DNA from: Hordeum vulgare subsp. vulgare
Taxonomy: Eukaryota > Streptophyta > Magnoliopsida > Poales > Poaceae
Reading direction: 5' to 3'
Assembly: GCF_904849725.1 (NCBI RefSeq)
Contig: NC_058523.1
Location: 339,057,948-339,121,947, forward strand
Length of the DNA: 64,000 nucleotides
The position numbers were made by a program, and so were the translations under genes. Positions 1 through 10,939 of this stretch are shown piece by piece (within the stretch, counting starts at the first letter, position 1; every line of letters starts with the position of its first letter). A model generated the notes under the pieces. That model was not told the origin of the DNA. It worked only from the letters and a program-made list of their open reading frames with translations, and ran no database searches.

Positions 1-7
1 TAAATTC

Positions 8-656
8 TGTGGTTGTATGGTCTCAGTACCGTGCCTCTGTAGGATTCAACTACGTGCTTCTGGTGGCTTCAATCACGTCACGTGGCTATACCGGTTGTCA
101 TCACGTGCCCGTAGGGCCTGCAATGTCGTGGATCTTGAGGCTTTACTCTCGTGTCTCCCTGTCTGCACATGCTTCAATCTCGTGGTTGTGGAGGCTTTCC
201 TCCCGTGCCTCTAGGTGCTTCCCTCCCGTGCCCCCTACAGTACATCGAGAAGTCTCACTTCCCCATGTCTGCAGAGGCCTCAATACCGTGACTATAGGTG
301 TTGCACACCCGTGCCGCTAGAAGCATCTCTATATGGGTTAAACAGCCGTGGTTGTACGTGTGTTACTCCCGTGTATATAGACGCTTCCACCGAGTGCCTT
401 TAAGGGCTGACAGACTCTAAAACTCTCTAACTGAGTATTCCGATGCATGCCGTTGATACCAATGTCTAGAGAACCCCACGTGCGTGATTATAGAGGCATC
501 ACTACGTGCTTGTAGAAGGATGAGACATGTGCATGTAGATGATTCACACCCGTAGCTGTAGAGGCTGTACTGTCGTGCCTGACACCCGTAGCAGTTGAGT
601 GAGGCCTTCACACAACCGCACAGACTGTACTGTCATGCCTATATAGGCTTCCCTGT
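8..656. repeat. Degenerate 23-bp-period minisatellite
   Basis: From about position 30 the sequence splits into units that mostly measure exactly 23 bp, each starting CGTG or a close variant, followed by a TAGAGGCTT-like middle and a CTCC/ACC end. Units at 30, 189-234, 286-308 and 509-577 are clean 23-mers; some are 24-37 bp. Conservation between units is low, so the array is old. The six-frame reading frames through it are by-products. Confidence 0.8.
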
Positions 657-1339
657 GTAAACCATGGGTGTGTTGGTCGTGCAGTGCGTAATCTCCTAGA
701 CGTATAGTCTATGAGTGGACAGAGACATGTGTATGAATTTTCTAGACATATGATTTCATCAGTCTTTTTAGGCATGTGTGTGAATATTTCAGATGAAGAT
801 TCTCGTAGAGAGTCATGGGATCAAACCATAAACAGAGCCAAGTGTTTGAAATTTCTAGACTAACGATTAACGAGTCTTTGTATACATATATAGATAGACG
901 TGGCCTTCATATATATGCTTTCAGTTACACGTTAACAAGTTTACATTGGGGAAAGCAGCGAAGGTGACAGTTTCACCATGCCATTTCACAAGCATTACTC
1001 TTCATCCATATGTAAAACCTTTAGAATCTCTTGACCCATCTCATGAGGTTTCAGTTCATTTACTTCACTGAGTAGTAGCATGTATAGTGTTTCCGCCTTC
1101 CAGATTTCCAGATCATCCTACGAAAATTCACCAAAGAATAATTAAATAATATGTATCTTGGTACTAGTGCATAAGTAAAAGAATTTCCATTTTTTTTATA
1201 TTGTCCTAGCAGTGTGAGGGAAAAGTTACATCAAAATTATTTATGTCTTCGACGAATTTTATGCCATTGTACATCAATGCAAGCTTCAGAGCAACATACA
1301 CTGTTCACCCTTGTTAACCATTGGCATCTCTTCCAAAAC
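657..1339. other. No feature recognised
   Basis: AT-rich sequence with no coding pattern, tRNA, MITE or LTR end that I can recognise. It lies downstream of the 3' end of the minus-strand Ulp1-type gene and may include its 3' untranslated region or transposon filler. Confidence 0.4.
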
Positions 1340-1439
1340 ATTTACTTCCCAATTACCCTTCTGCTTGGTTTCCATTTCTTTGCGATGTACCACTTCATGA
1401 ACCACTTTAAACCTAGGTACCTACAAGAAGAGTTAATTT

Positions 1440-1582
1440 TTTTGTATTTAGGATACTTACAACCTAGGTACATGTAAAATATTTGCTTGCCAATTACCCT
1501 TACCATATGGGGGGTGTTTGTAGAAAACAGCAAGTTGAATTTTTTTTGAATTGGATTATTTTGTATTTAGGATACTTACAAC
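1440..1582. repeat. Short direct repeat pair near the gene 3' end
   Basis: A 24-base sequence (1440-1463) that starts TTTTGTATTTAGG recurs at 1559-1582, 119 bp apart. A second shared word, AATTACCCT, occurs near 1351 and 1492. This looks like a local duplication of the last coding segment of the minus-strand gene. Confidence 0.55.
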
Positions 1583-2340
1583 TTTCAATTTGTGGTTGTG
1601 GTAGAGATTAGACTCTCTAAGCCTTTTACTTTTTCTTGCTTCGGTAACGTCTATCAACTTATTTGCTTCCACATCGTTCAACCTGCTATATTCTAGATTG
1701 TTTGCTTCATCTATTTCTTGGCGAGGTACTTCATCAGGATCAATGACGTGGACTTTATTCGTGTATATGTCGAGCATATATACGGCGTAATGGCTATTCT
1801 TCTCCATTATTAAGAATATTTGCGAACAAAGAAGTTTTTTTTGTTATTTAACAATATATGAATGAATTTGATGAAACCCATATATTTATTGCGTCTTGGA
1901 GAGAACGCTTTTTACCATATTTGTTGTTAAGAACTTCTTCTACTGTTTTGCGCTCAGGTACAGGGGAATCAATTGTTCCTTCTGGTTAAGCAATTCCATT
2001 TTAAATTTAGTAACACCTTGACTGGGATTATCTATTTTCATTATATGCTGCACCAAAAAGAAATAAACTGTTATCGACATGAAACTTGCAAATTTAGAAG
2101 GATGTGCATGCTTTTTTAAAATTTACCTCTGCAAAACATGGGCCTAATATTAGTTTGTCTTCATCACTATCTTGTGTAGGGTGTCTGCTCTCCCAGATAT
2201 ATGCTATTTTGTTCACCACCCTCTTTTCAAAGCGAGCTCTATGGAGTCCTGGTGTTGGTCCAAATGTTGCCTTCAGATGCGCTCCAGTTAAAATTGATTC
2301 TAACTGTCCATGCCTCCGCTTATATAGATTTTTGCTCTGA
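1556..2340 (-). pseudogene. 3' exons of the transposon-borne Ulp1-type gene
   Basis: Two coding-like stretches are visible on the minus strand. The upstream one (about 2340-2130) reads as a clean basic/acidic segment including KATFGPTPGLHRARFEKR and ends at a good donor (GCAGAG then GTAAAT). The downstream one (1807-1556) contains HYAVYMLDIY followed by KVHVIDPDE, which resembles the His-to-Asp segment of Ulp1/C48 proteases (H, about 15 residues, then ...V.D). The Sabrina-like element at 2416 separates these exons from the rest of the gene at 10455 and beyond. This may be a second, partial protease-like domain or a divergent C-terminal region. The 2050-1860 stretch between them is partly open but contains stops, so a functional product is unlikely. 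Confidence 0.45.
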
Positions 2341-2410
2341 AAATAGAAAAAAAAGAATTATTGATGCGGAGCGGAATATGAAAAGTATCTTGAGGTATTA
2401 TTCTGCATTC

Positions 2411-2415
2411 ATGAG
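2411..2415. repeat. Target-site duplication ATGAG (left)
   Basis: ATGAG directly precedes the TG of the left LTR and is repeated at 10450-10454 directly after the CA of the right LTR, proving integration of the whole 8-kb element at this site. Confidence 0.95.
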
Positions 2416-3959
2416 TGATACGTCTCCAACGTATCTATAATTTTTGATGGTTCCATGCTATTATCTTGTCAAACTTTGGATGTTTTGTATGCCTTTTATA
2501 TCTTTTTTGGGACAAACTTATTAACTCAGTGCCAAGGGCAAGTTCCTATTTTTCCGTGTTTTTGACCCTTTTCAGAGGAGGATTTTAAACGCAGTCCAAA
2601 CGGAATGAAACTTCCAAAAAGATTTTTTCCGAAACAGAAGACGATCGGGGAACTTGAGAACAAAGGCAGGGGGCCACCAGGGACCCCACCAGCCCCCTAG
2701 CCGCGGCCAGGGGGGCCGCGCCTCCCAGACTTGTGGGCCCCCTGGACGCCCTTTGCCCTAGGTCTTTCGCCTATATATTCCCATAAATTCCAGAAAACAA
2801 ATAAGGAGATCATCGAAAGTACTTTTCCGCCGCCGCAAGCTTCTGTCTCCGCAAGATCCCATCTGGGGCGCGTCCTGGTGCCCTGCCGGAGGGGGATTCG
2901 GACACAGAGGGCTTCTCCATCAACACCATGACCTCTCCGATGATGCGTGAGTAGTTCACCATAGACCTACGGGTCCATAGCTAGTAGCTAGATGGCTTCT
3001 TCTCTCTTTTGGATCTTCAATACAAAGTTCTCCATGATCTTCATGGATATCTATCCGATGTAATCTTCTTTTGCGGTGTGTTTGTCGAGATCCGATGAAT
3101 TATGGATTTATGATCAGATTATCTATGAATCTTATTTGAATTTCTTCTGATATCTTATATGCATGATTTCATATCCTTGTAATTCTCTTCGAGTTGTGGG
3201 TTTTGTTTGGCCAGCTTGATCTATGATTCTTGCAATGGGAGAAGTGCTTGGTTTTGGGTTCATACCGTGCGGTGACCTCACCCAGTGACAGAAGGGGTAG
3301 GGAGGCACGCATCATGTTGTTGCCATCAAGGGTAAAAAGATGGGGTTTTCATCATTGGTTTGAGTTTATCCCTCTACATCATGTCATCTTGCTTAAGGCG
3401 TTACTCTGTTTGTCATGAACTCAATACACTAGATGCATGCTGGATAGCGGTCGATGTGTGGAGTAATAGTAGTAGATGCAGAAAGTATCGGTCTACTTGT
3501 CCCGGACGTGATGCCTATATGTATGATCATTGCCTTAGATATCGTCATGACTTTGCGCGGTTCTATCAATTGCTCGACGGTAATTTGTTCACCCACCGTA
3601 ATATTTGCTATTTTTAGAGAAGCCTCTAGTGAACACTATGGCCCTGGGGTCTACTTCACACTATATTTTCAGCCTTACTCTTTTACTTCATTGCACTTTC
3701 CGCCTTCAGATCTCACTTTGCAATCAATCTTGAAGGGATTGACAACCCCTTTATAGCGTTGGGTGCAAGCTCGTTTGTGTTTGCGCACGTACTCTGGACT
3801 TGACGAGATTCTCCTACTGGATTGTACCTTGGTTCTCAAACAGAGGGAAATACTTACTGCTCCTGTGCTACATCACCCTTTCCTCTTCAAGGGAAAAACC
3901 AACGCAAGCAAGTCTCCGTCAATGTGTCAATTTCTGGCGCTGTTGTTTGAGAAGTAGCA
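2416..3959 (+). repeat. Left LTR of the Sabrina-like element
   Basis: 1544 bp, TG...CA ends, colinear with 8944-10449. It is longer than the right copy, chiefly because the right LTR lacks about 35 bp near 10050 (after TATATG). Open frames inside it are LTR by-products. Confidence 0.93.
2770..2779 (+). promoter_or_regulatory. TATA-like box in left LTR
   Basis: CTATATATTC in a GC-rich-to-AT context, about 355 bp into the LTR; the same box is at 9301-9310 in the right LTR. Likely core promoter of the element, by position only. Confidence 0.5.
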
Positions 3960-3969
3960 GAAGGATTTC

Positions 3970-3987
3970 TAGCGCCGTTGCCGGGGA
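3970..3987 (+). other. Primer-binding site, tRNA-Asp type
   Basis: TAGCGCCGTTGCCGGGGA lies 10 bases after the left LTR. It differs by one base from the TGGCGCC... site complementary to the 3' end of plant tRNA-Asp, as used by Athila-type elements. The 10-base gap is unusual. The LTR end itself contains TGGCGCTGTTG, a second partial match. Confidence 0.8.
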
Positions 3988-4192
3988 GGATCAAGTCAAG
4001 AACTCATCCAAGTAACTGTCGTAAACTCATCTCTTGCATTTACTTTTTTGCCTCTCGTTTTCCTCTCCCCCACTTCTGAAAAAAAACAAAAATTTACAAA
4101 AATATTTGCCTTTTTGTTTGCCTTTTTCGTTCGCCCTTTTCTCTCGCTTGCTCTTTGTTCGCTTGTGTGCTTGCTTGCTTGCTGAAGTCACC

Positions 4193-6258
4193 ATGACTGA
4201 AAACACCAAACTTTGTGACTTCTCGAATACTAATAATAATGATTTTATTAGTACTCCGATTGCTCCCGCCACTAGTGCAGAGTCGTACGAAATCAATGTT
4301 GCTTTGCTGAATCTTGTTGTGAAAGAGCAATTCTCTAGCCTTCCTAGTGAAGATGCCGCATCCCATCTTAATATCTTCATTGAGCTTTGCGATATGCAAA
4401 ATAAGAAAGATCTGGATAATGATGTGATTAAATTGAAGCTTTTTTCCTTTCTCGTTGCAAGATCGAGCAAAAACTTGGTTTTTGTCTTTGCCAAAAATAG
4501 TATTGATTCTTGGAATAAGTGCAAAGATGCTTACATATCCAAGTATTTTCTGTCGGCTAATATTATCTCTCTCCATAATGATATCATGAATTTTAAGCAA
4601 CTTGATCATGAACATGTTGCACAATCTTGGGAGAGAATGAAATTGATGATTAGAAATTGTCCCGCTCATGGCTTGAGTCTTTGGATGATTATACAAATCT
4701 TCTACGCTGGCTTGAATTTCGCTTCTAGAAATATCTTGGACTCCGCCTCACGTGGAACATTCATGGAAATCATGTTAGGAGAAGCCACAAAACTCCTATA
4801 CAATATCATGACGAACTTAACTCAGTGGCACACTGAAAGGTCACCTACTAGTAAGAAGGTACACGCTATAGAAGAAATTAACTCGTTGAGTGCTAAGATG
4901 GATGAGTTAATGAATTTGGTTCCTAGTAGAAGTGACCTAATGTTATGCCCTTGTCTTCCTTGATTGAGAGTAGCAACGCTAGCTTGGACGTTAATTTTGT
5001 TGGTAGGAATAATTTTGGCAACAACAATGCTTTTAGAGGAAACTATGTTCCTAGGCCTTTTCCTAGTAACCCCTCTAATAACTTTGGCAACTCCTACAAC
5101 AATACAAATGGAAATTACAATAGATTACCCTCTGATCTAGAGAGTAATATCAAAGAGTTTATCAACTCACAAAAGATTTTCAATGCGTCCATAGAGGAAA
5201 AACTACTCAAAATTGACGATTTGGCTAGGAGCGTTGATAGAATGTCTAGTGATATTGATGCTTTGAAAGTTAGATGTGCTCCTCCCAAGATTAACATGGA
5301 TGAAACTTTGAAAGATATGCGTATTTCCATGAGTGAGAGCAAAGAAAGAACCGCCCAAATTTGTGCTAGACATGAATGGCTTAAAAAGGCGTGTTCTCGT
5401 GATAGGAATCACGAAGATCTTAAAGTGCTTGGTGTAAATCCCATTGAATCTTTGTTTTCTTGTGTCAAACCTAATGATGATGGGGCTGGATATGAATCCA
5501 CTTTGGTTGAAAAACACCCCAATGATTCGGAGTCCATCTATCTTAATGCTAAAAGCATTGAAAGTGGAGTAGAAGATACTAGAACTTTGAGTAGTAATGA
5601 AATTACTACCTTGGATTTCAAGGAATTCAATTATGATAGTTGCTACTTGATTGAATGCATTTCCTTGATGCAATCCATGCTAAACTCTCCACACGCTTAT
5701 AGCCAAAACAAGGCCTTTACCGATCATATCGTCGAAACTATGATAAAATCTCTTGAAGAGAAACTTGAATTGGAAGTCCCTATCCCTAGAAAGCTTCATG
5801 ATGAGTGGGAACCTACTATCAAAATCAAAATCAAAAACTATGAATGAAATTCTTTGTGTGATTTGGGTGCTAGTGTTTCCGCGATTCCAAAGTTTTTATG
5901 TGATGTTCTGGGTTTTAATGAGATTGAGGAGTGTTCTCTTAATTTGCATCTTGCGCATTCTACTGTCAAGAAACCCGTGGGAAGGATCAATGATGTTCTT
6001 ATTATTGCAAATAGGAACTATGTACCCGTGGATTTCATTGTGCTTGACATTGATTGCAACCCTACATGCCCTATTATTCTTGGTAGACCTTTCCTAAGGA
6101 CTATCGGTGCTATCATCGATATGAAGGAAGGGAACATTAGATTTCAATTTCCTTTAAAGAAGGGCATGGAGCATTTTCCTAGAAATAAAATAAGATTGCC
6201 TTATGAATCCATGATGAGGGCTACTTATGGTTTGAGCACCAAAGACGACGATACGTGA
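4193..6258 (+). pseudogene. gag-pro: Broken gag-protease polyprotein of the Sabrina-like element
   Basis: The likely start is the ATG at 4193 (MTENTKLCDF) in a good ACCATGA context; the upstream open frame from 4034 is low-complexity leader. Part 1 (4193-4963) is an Athila-type capsid region, including WERMKLMIRNCP and an LSLWMIIQIFYAGL stretch. A frameshift near 4940 moves the frame to 4945-5847, an Asn-rich then Glu-rich linker. One in-frame TGA at 5845-5847 interrupts it. It then continues as a retropepsin domain: DLGAS catalytic motif at 5860-5874 and GRPFLRTIGAIIDM about 70 residues later, as in Athila-type proteases. It ends at TGA 6256-6258. No zinc knuckle and no polymerase follow. 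The role, when intact, would be to supply coat and protease; now it is inactive. Confidence 0.88.
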
Positions 6259-8927
6259 TTCTATCGCTTTATGCCTAGCTAAGGCGTTAAACAATAGCGC
6301 TTGTTGGGAGGTAACCCAATGAATTTATCTTTTTCATTCTATTTTGTTGCGTCCACACCATCATAATTCTGTTATGATAATGTCTTTTGTGTTTCTTTTT
6401 GTGTTTGAGCCAAGCAAAACCTTTATGACTAGTCTCGGTGATGGTTGTTTGATCCTGCTGGAAAAAGACAGAAACTTTTCACTGACGAGATTATTTTTCA
6501 TTTTTATTCAGAAAGAGATTTTGAGTTGATTCTTTTTGCTTCTGGTTGATATGCCTTTTGCCCACGCAGTCATAATTTTTCAGAATTTGTTAGGTACCAG
6601 AAGTATACGAAGTATACAGATTGCTACAGACTGGTCTGTTTTTGACATATTTTGTTTCTGTTGAGTTGGTTACTTGTTTTGATGAAGCTATGGATAGTAT
6701 CGGGGGGTACTAGCCATGGAAAAGTGAGAATACAGTAATCTAACACCAATATAAATATAAATCAAGATTGCTACAGTACCTAAAGAGGTGGTAGTTTGTT
6801 TTCTTGTGCTAATGATATCACGAGTTTCTGTTTAAGTTTTGTGTTGTGAAGTTTTCAAGTTTTGGGTGATGTTCTCATGGACAAAGAGATAAGGAGTGGA
6901 AAGAGCTCAAGCTTGGGGATGCCCAAGGCATCCCAAGCCAAATTCAAGGACACCAAAAATCCTAAGCTTGGGGATGCCCCGGGAAGGCATCCCCTCTTTC
7001 GTCTTCAATCCATCGGTAACATTACTTGGAGCTATATTTTTATTCACCACATGATATGTGTTTTGCTTGGAGCGTCTTGTATCGTAGGAGTCTTTTCTTT
7101 TTGTTGTGTCACAATCATCCTTGCTAGACACCTTTTGAGATATACATGCACTCATCGTGATTTTGCTAGAATGCTCATCGTGCTTCACTTATATCTTTTG
7201 AGCTAGATAATTTTCCTCAATGTGCTTCACTTAGATATTTTAGAGCACGACAGTGCGTGACTTGGTAGTTGGCTTGTGCTATGAAAGTATTCCCAAAGGT
7301 GATAGGTACCCAAAGAGGATACAAAAAAACCTCCATCTTCATGTGCATTTAGTAGAAAGAGAAGTTTTGTTTCCTCTCAATTAGTTTTGAGACGTGGATG
7401 TGGTAATATTAAGAGTTATGTTAGTAGGGTGTTGTGAATCTATAAATACTTGTGTTGAAGTTAGTGATTCCCGTAGCATGCACGTATGGTGAACCTCTAT
7501 GTTAGGAAGTCGGAGCATAATTGATCTATTGATTGTCATCCTTTGTGTTGCGGTTGGGATTGCGCGATGGTTAACACCTACCAACCCTTCCCCTAGGAGT
7601 ATGTGTTTAGCACTTTGTTTCGATTACTAATAAAAACTTTCGCAACAAGTATGTGAGTTCTTCATGACTAATGTGAGTCCATGGTATAGATGCACTTTCA
7701 CCTTCCACCATTGCTAGCCTCTCTAGTGCCGCGCAATTTTCGCCGGTGCACAAACCCACCATATGCCTTCCTCAAAACAGTCACCATACCTACCTACTAT
7801 GGCATTTTCATAGCCATTTCGAGATATATTGCCATGCAACTCCCGCCGTTCCGTCTCATGACTTGTGCCGTCACACTCATATTGCCATTGCATGATCGTA
7901 AGATAGCTAGCGAGATGTTTCAATGTCATACGCCAAGCTAGATCATTGCACATCCCGGTACACTACCGGAGGCATTTCCTATAGAGTCATCATCGTTCTG
8001 AGCTTTGAGCTGTGAGTAAATTAAAGTGTGATGATCATCATTATTAGAGCATTGTCCCATATGAGGAAATAAAAAAAGAGTCCAAAGAGCCCAAATAAAA
8101 AAAGGAGAAAACAAAAAAAGAGAAAAAAAGAGGCCCAAGAGCCCAAATAAAAAAAGAGAGAAGGGACAATGCTACTATCTTTTTCCACACTTGTGCTTCG
8201 TAATAGCACCATGTTCTTCATGATTGAGAGCCTCTCATTTTTTCACCACCATATGCTAGTGGGAATCTTTATTATATAACTTGGCTTGTATATTCCAATG
8301 ATGGGCTTCCTCAAAATTGCCCTAGGTGTTCGTGAGCAAGCAAGTTGGAGGCACACCCACTAGTTCTCCTTTTGAGCTTTCACATACTTATAGCTCTAGT
8401 GCATCCTTTGTATGGAACTCCCTACTCATTCACATTGATATCTATTAATGGGCATCTCCATAGCCCTTTGATACGCCGAGTCAATGTGACCATCTCCTCC
8501 CTTTTTGTCTCACAACCACCACCACACTCTATTCCACCTATAGTGCTATATCCATGGCTCACGCTCATGTATTTCGTGATAGTTATAAAAAGTTTGAGAA
8601 AGTATGAGTGCGAAAACAATTACTTGGCCAATACCGGGGCTGTGCATGATTTAAATTAGTTGTGTGAGGATGATGGAGCATATCCAGACTATATGATTTT
8701 GTAGGGATAACCTCCTTCGGCCTTGTTATTTCGAAAGTTCATGATTACCTTGCTAGTTTGCTTGAAGTATTATTGTTTTCATGTCAATAGCAAACTATTG
8801 TTTTGAATCTTACGGATCTGAATATTCATGTCACATGAAAGAAGTTACAAAGGACAACTATGCTAAGTAGCATTCCACATCAAAAATTCAGTCTTTATCA
8901 CTTCCCTACTCAAGGACGAGCATGAGT
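6259..8927 (+). other. Non-coding interior of the Sabrina-like element
   Basis: About 2.7 kb where an autonomous element would hold pol and the envelope-like region. I find no long conserved frame on either strand. It contains two hairpins at 6912-6994, and a run of AAAAAAAGAG and GAGCCCAAATAAAAAAAG units at 8070-8160. The frames of 60-114 codons here show no domain I recognise. Confidence 0.7.
6912..6994. repeat. Two hairpins built on a PPT-like motif
   Basis: The first (6912-6937) pairs CTTGGGGATGCC with GGCATCCCAAG around a CAA loop, with one bulged G. The second (6970-6994) pairs GGGGATGCC with GGCATCCCC perfectly around a seven-base loop. Both start with AAGCTTGGGGATGC, the same sequence as the polypurine tract at 8929. 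Confidence 0.75.
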
Positions 8928-8943
8928 TAAGCTTGGGGATGCT
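8928..8943 (+). other. Polypurine tract of the Sabrina-like element
   Basis: TAAGCTTGGGGATGCT directly precedes the right LTR, the expected site of plus-strand priming. Confidence 0.75.
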
Positions 8944-10449
8944 TGATACGTCTCCAACGTATCTATAATTTTTGATGGTTTCATGCTATTATCTTGTCAA
9001 ACTTTCGATGTTTTGTATGCCTTTTATATCTTTTTTGGGACTAACTTATTAACTCAGTGCCAAGTGCCAGTTCCTGTTTTTTTCGTACTTTTTACCCTTT
9101 TCAGAGGAGGATATTAAACGGAGTCCAAACAGAACGAAACTTCCAAAAAGATTTTTTCTGAAACAGAAGACGATCGGGGGACTTGAGAACGAAGGCAGGG
9201 GGCCACCAGGGACCCCACAAGCCCCCTAGCCGCGGCCAGGGGGTCCCCCGCCTCCCAGGCTTGTGGGCTCCTTGGGCCACCTCTGCCCTAGGTCTTTCGC
9301 CTATATATTCCCAAAAATTCCAGAAAAAATCAGAAGATCATCGAAAGTACTTTTCCACCGCCGCAAGCTTCTTTCTCTGCAAGATCCTATCTGGGGCACG
9401 TTCTGGTGCCCTGCCAGAGGGGGGATTCGGATACGGAGGGCTTCTTCATCAACACCATGACCTCTCCGATGATGCATGAGTAGTTCACCATAGACCTACG
9501 GGTCCATAGCTAGTAGCTAGATGGCTTCTTCTCTCTCTTGGATCTTCAATACAAAGTTCTCCATGATCTTCACGGAGATCTATCCGATGTAATGTTCTTT
9601 TGCAGTGTGTTTGTAGAGATCCGATGAATTGTGGATTTATGATCAGATTATCTATGAATCTTATTTGAGTTTCTTCTGATCTCTTATATGCATGATTTCA
9701 TATCCTTGTAATTCTATTAGAGTTGTGGGTTTTGTTTAGCCAGCTTGATCTATGATTCTTGCAATGGGAGAAGTGCTTGGTTTTGGGTTCATACCGTGCG
9801 GTGACCTCACCCAGTGACAGAAGGGGTAGCGAGGCACGCATCGTGTTGTTGCCATCAAGGGTAAAAAGATGGGGTTTTCATCATTGGTTTGAGTTTATCC
9901 CTCAACATCATGCCATCTTGCTTAAGGCGTTACTCTGTTCGTCATGAACTCAATACACTAGATGCATGCTGGATAGTGGTCGATGTGTGGAGTAATAGTA
10001 ATAGATGCAGAAAGTATCGGTCTACTTGTCTCGGACGTGATGCATATATGTTCTATCAATTGCTCGACAGTAATTTTTCACCCATCATAATATTTGCTAT
10101 TTTGAGAGAAGCCTCTAGTGAACACTATGGCTCCCGGGTCTACTTCACGTCATATTTTCAGCCTTACTCTTTTACTTCGTTGCACTTTCCGCCTTCAGAT
10201 CTCACTTTGCAATCAATCTTGAAGGGATTGACAACCCCTTTATAGCGTTGGGTGCAAGCTCGTTTGTGTTTGCGCAGGTACTCTGGACTTGACGAGATTC
10301 TCCTACTGGATTGATACCTTGGTTCTCAAACTGAGGGAAATACTTACTCCTCATGTGCTGCATCACCCTTTCCTCTTCAAGGGAAAAACCAACGCAAGCA
10401 AGTCTCCGTCAACGTGTCAATTTCTGGCGCTGTTGTTTGAGAAGTAGCA
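8944..10449 (+). repeat. Right LTR of the Sabrina-like element
   Basis: 1506 bp, same ends as the left LTR (TGATACGTCTCC...GAAGTAGCA). It is followed by the TSD ATGAG at 10450-10454. TATA-like box CTATATATTC at 9301-9310. Confidence 0.93.
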
Positions 10450-10939
10450 ATGAGTAAAACAGGTCACTTTTTTATTCATTTTGCCATTTTTCGCTCATGA
10501 TTATTTGCAGGAGCTTGATTGCGTCGTCTGTGTGCTCAAAGCGTGGTACTTCATGCTTTGGATACGTCACACATCTTTGTTATTTGCCCTTACGTTTGCT
10601 CATCATCTCTGACAGAGCACTAAAAAAATTAATGGTCGTTGTTTCTATGCTAGAAAATATATGTCAAACTGTCTGGTCATAGATTGTCAGCGTGCGCTGC
10701 TCCGGAAAAGTCATCTCACCTTCCTTGTGAGCAAAAAGATTTGAATTCATTGGCTTGAATTGTTGAGTTGCTGCAGGAGCTGGTGCCAATTTATTTGATT
10801 AATTTTACCAAATATCGTTGTGAATAGGAACTCTAGTTTCCATTCGTCATCCACCTTAGTATACTGCAGTCATGATATCCGAATACTTACTACTTTCATG
10901 GAAACTTTGATTCTCGAAGTAATTAAAAAATTTCTATTG

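Larger units (their letters stand above)
2416..10449 (+). mobile_element. Non-autonomous gypsy LTR retrotransposon, Sabrina-like
   Basis: A complete 8034-bp element: LTRs of 1544 and 1506 bp beginning TGATACGTCTCCAACGTATC and ending AGAAGTAGCA, a 5-bp TSD (ATGAG), a tRNA-Asp-type primer site, a broken gag-protease frame, about 2.7 kb of non-coding interior and a purine-rich tract. No reverse transcriptase, RNase H or integrase reading frame is present, so it would have depended on a related Athila-type element. Size, LTR length and lack of pol match what I recall of the Triticeae family Sabrina; the name is not verified. It is inserted in the minus-strand Ulp1-type gene. Confidence 0.9.

Noticed and set aside
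8..656. CRISPR-like array
   Set aside because: The 23-bp period has no unique spacers between constant repeats; it is a degenerate minisatellite in a plant genome.
4027..4696. Minus-strand frames of 165 and 200 codons opposite gag
   Set aside because: Antisense shadows of the Sabrina-like gag; no motif and lower coding quality than the plus strand.
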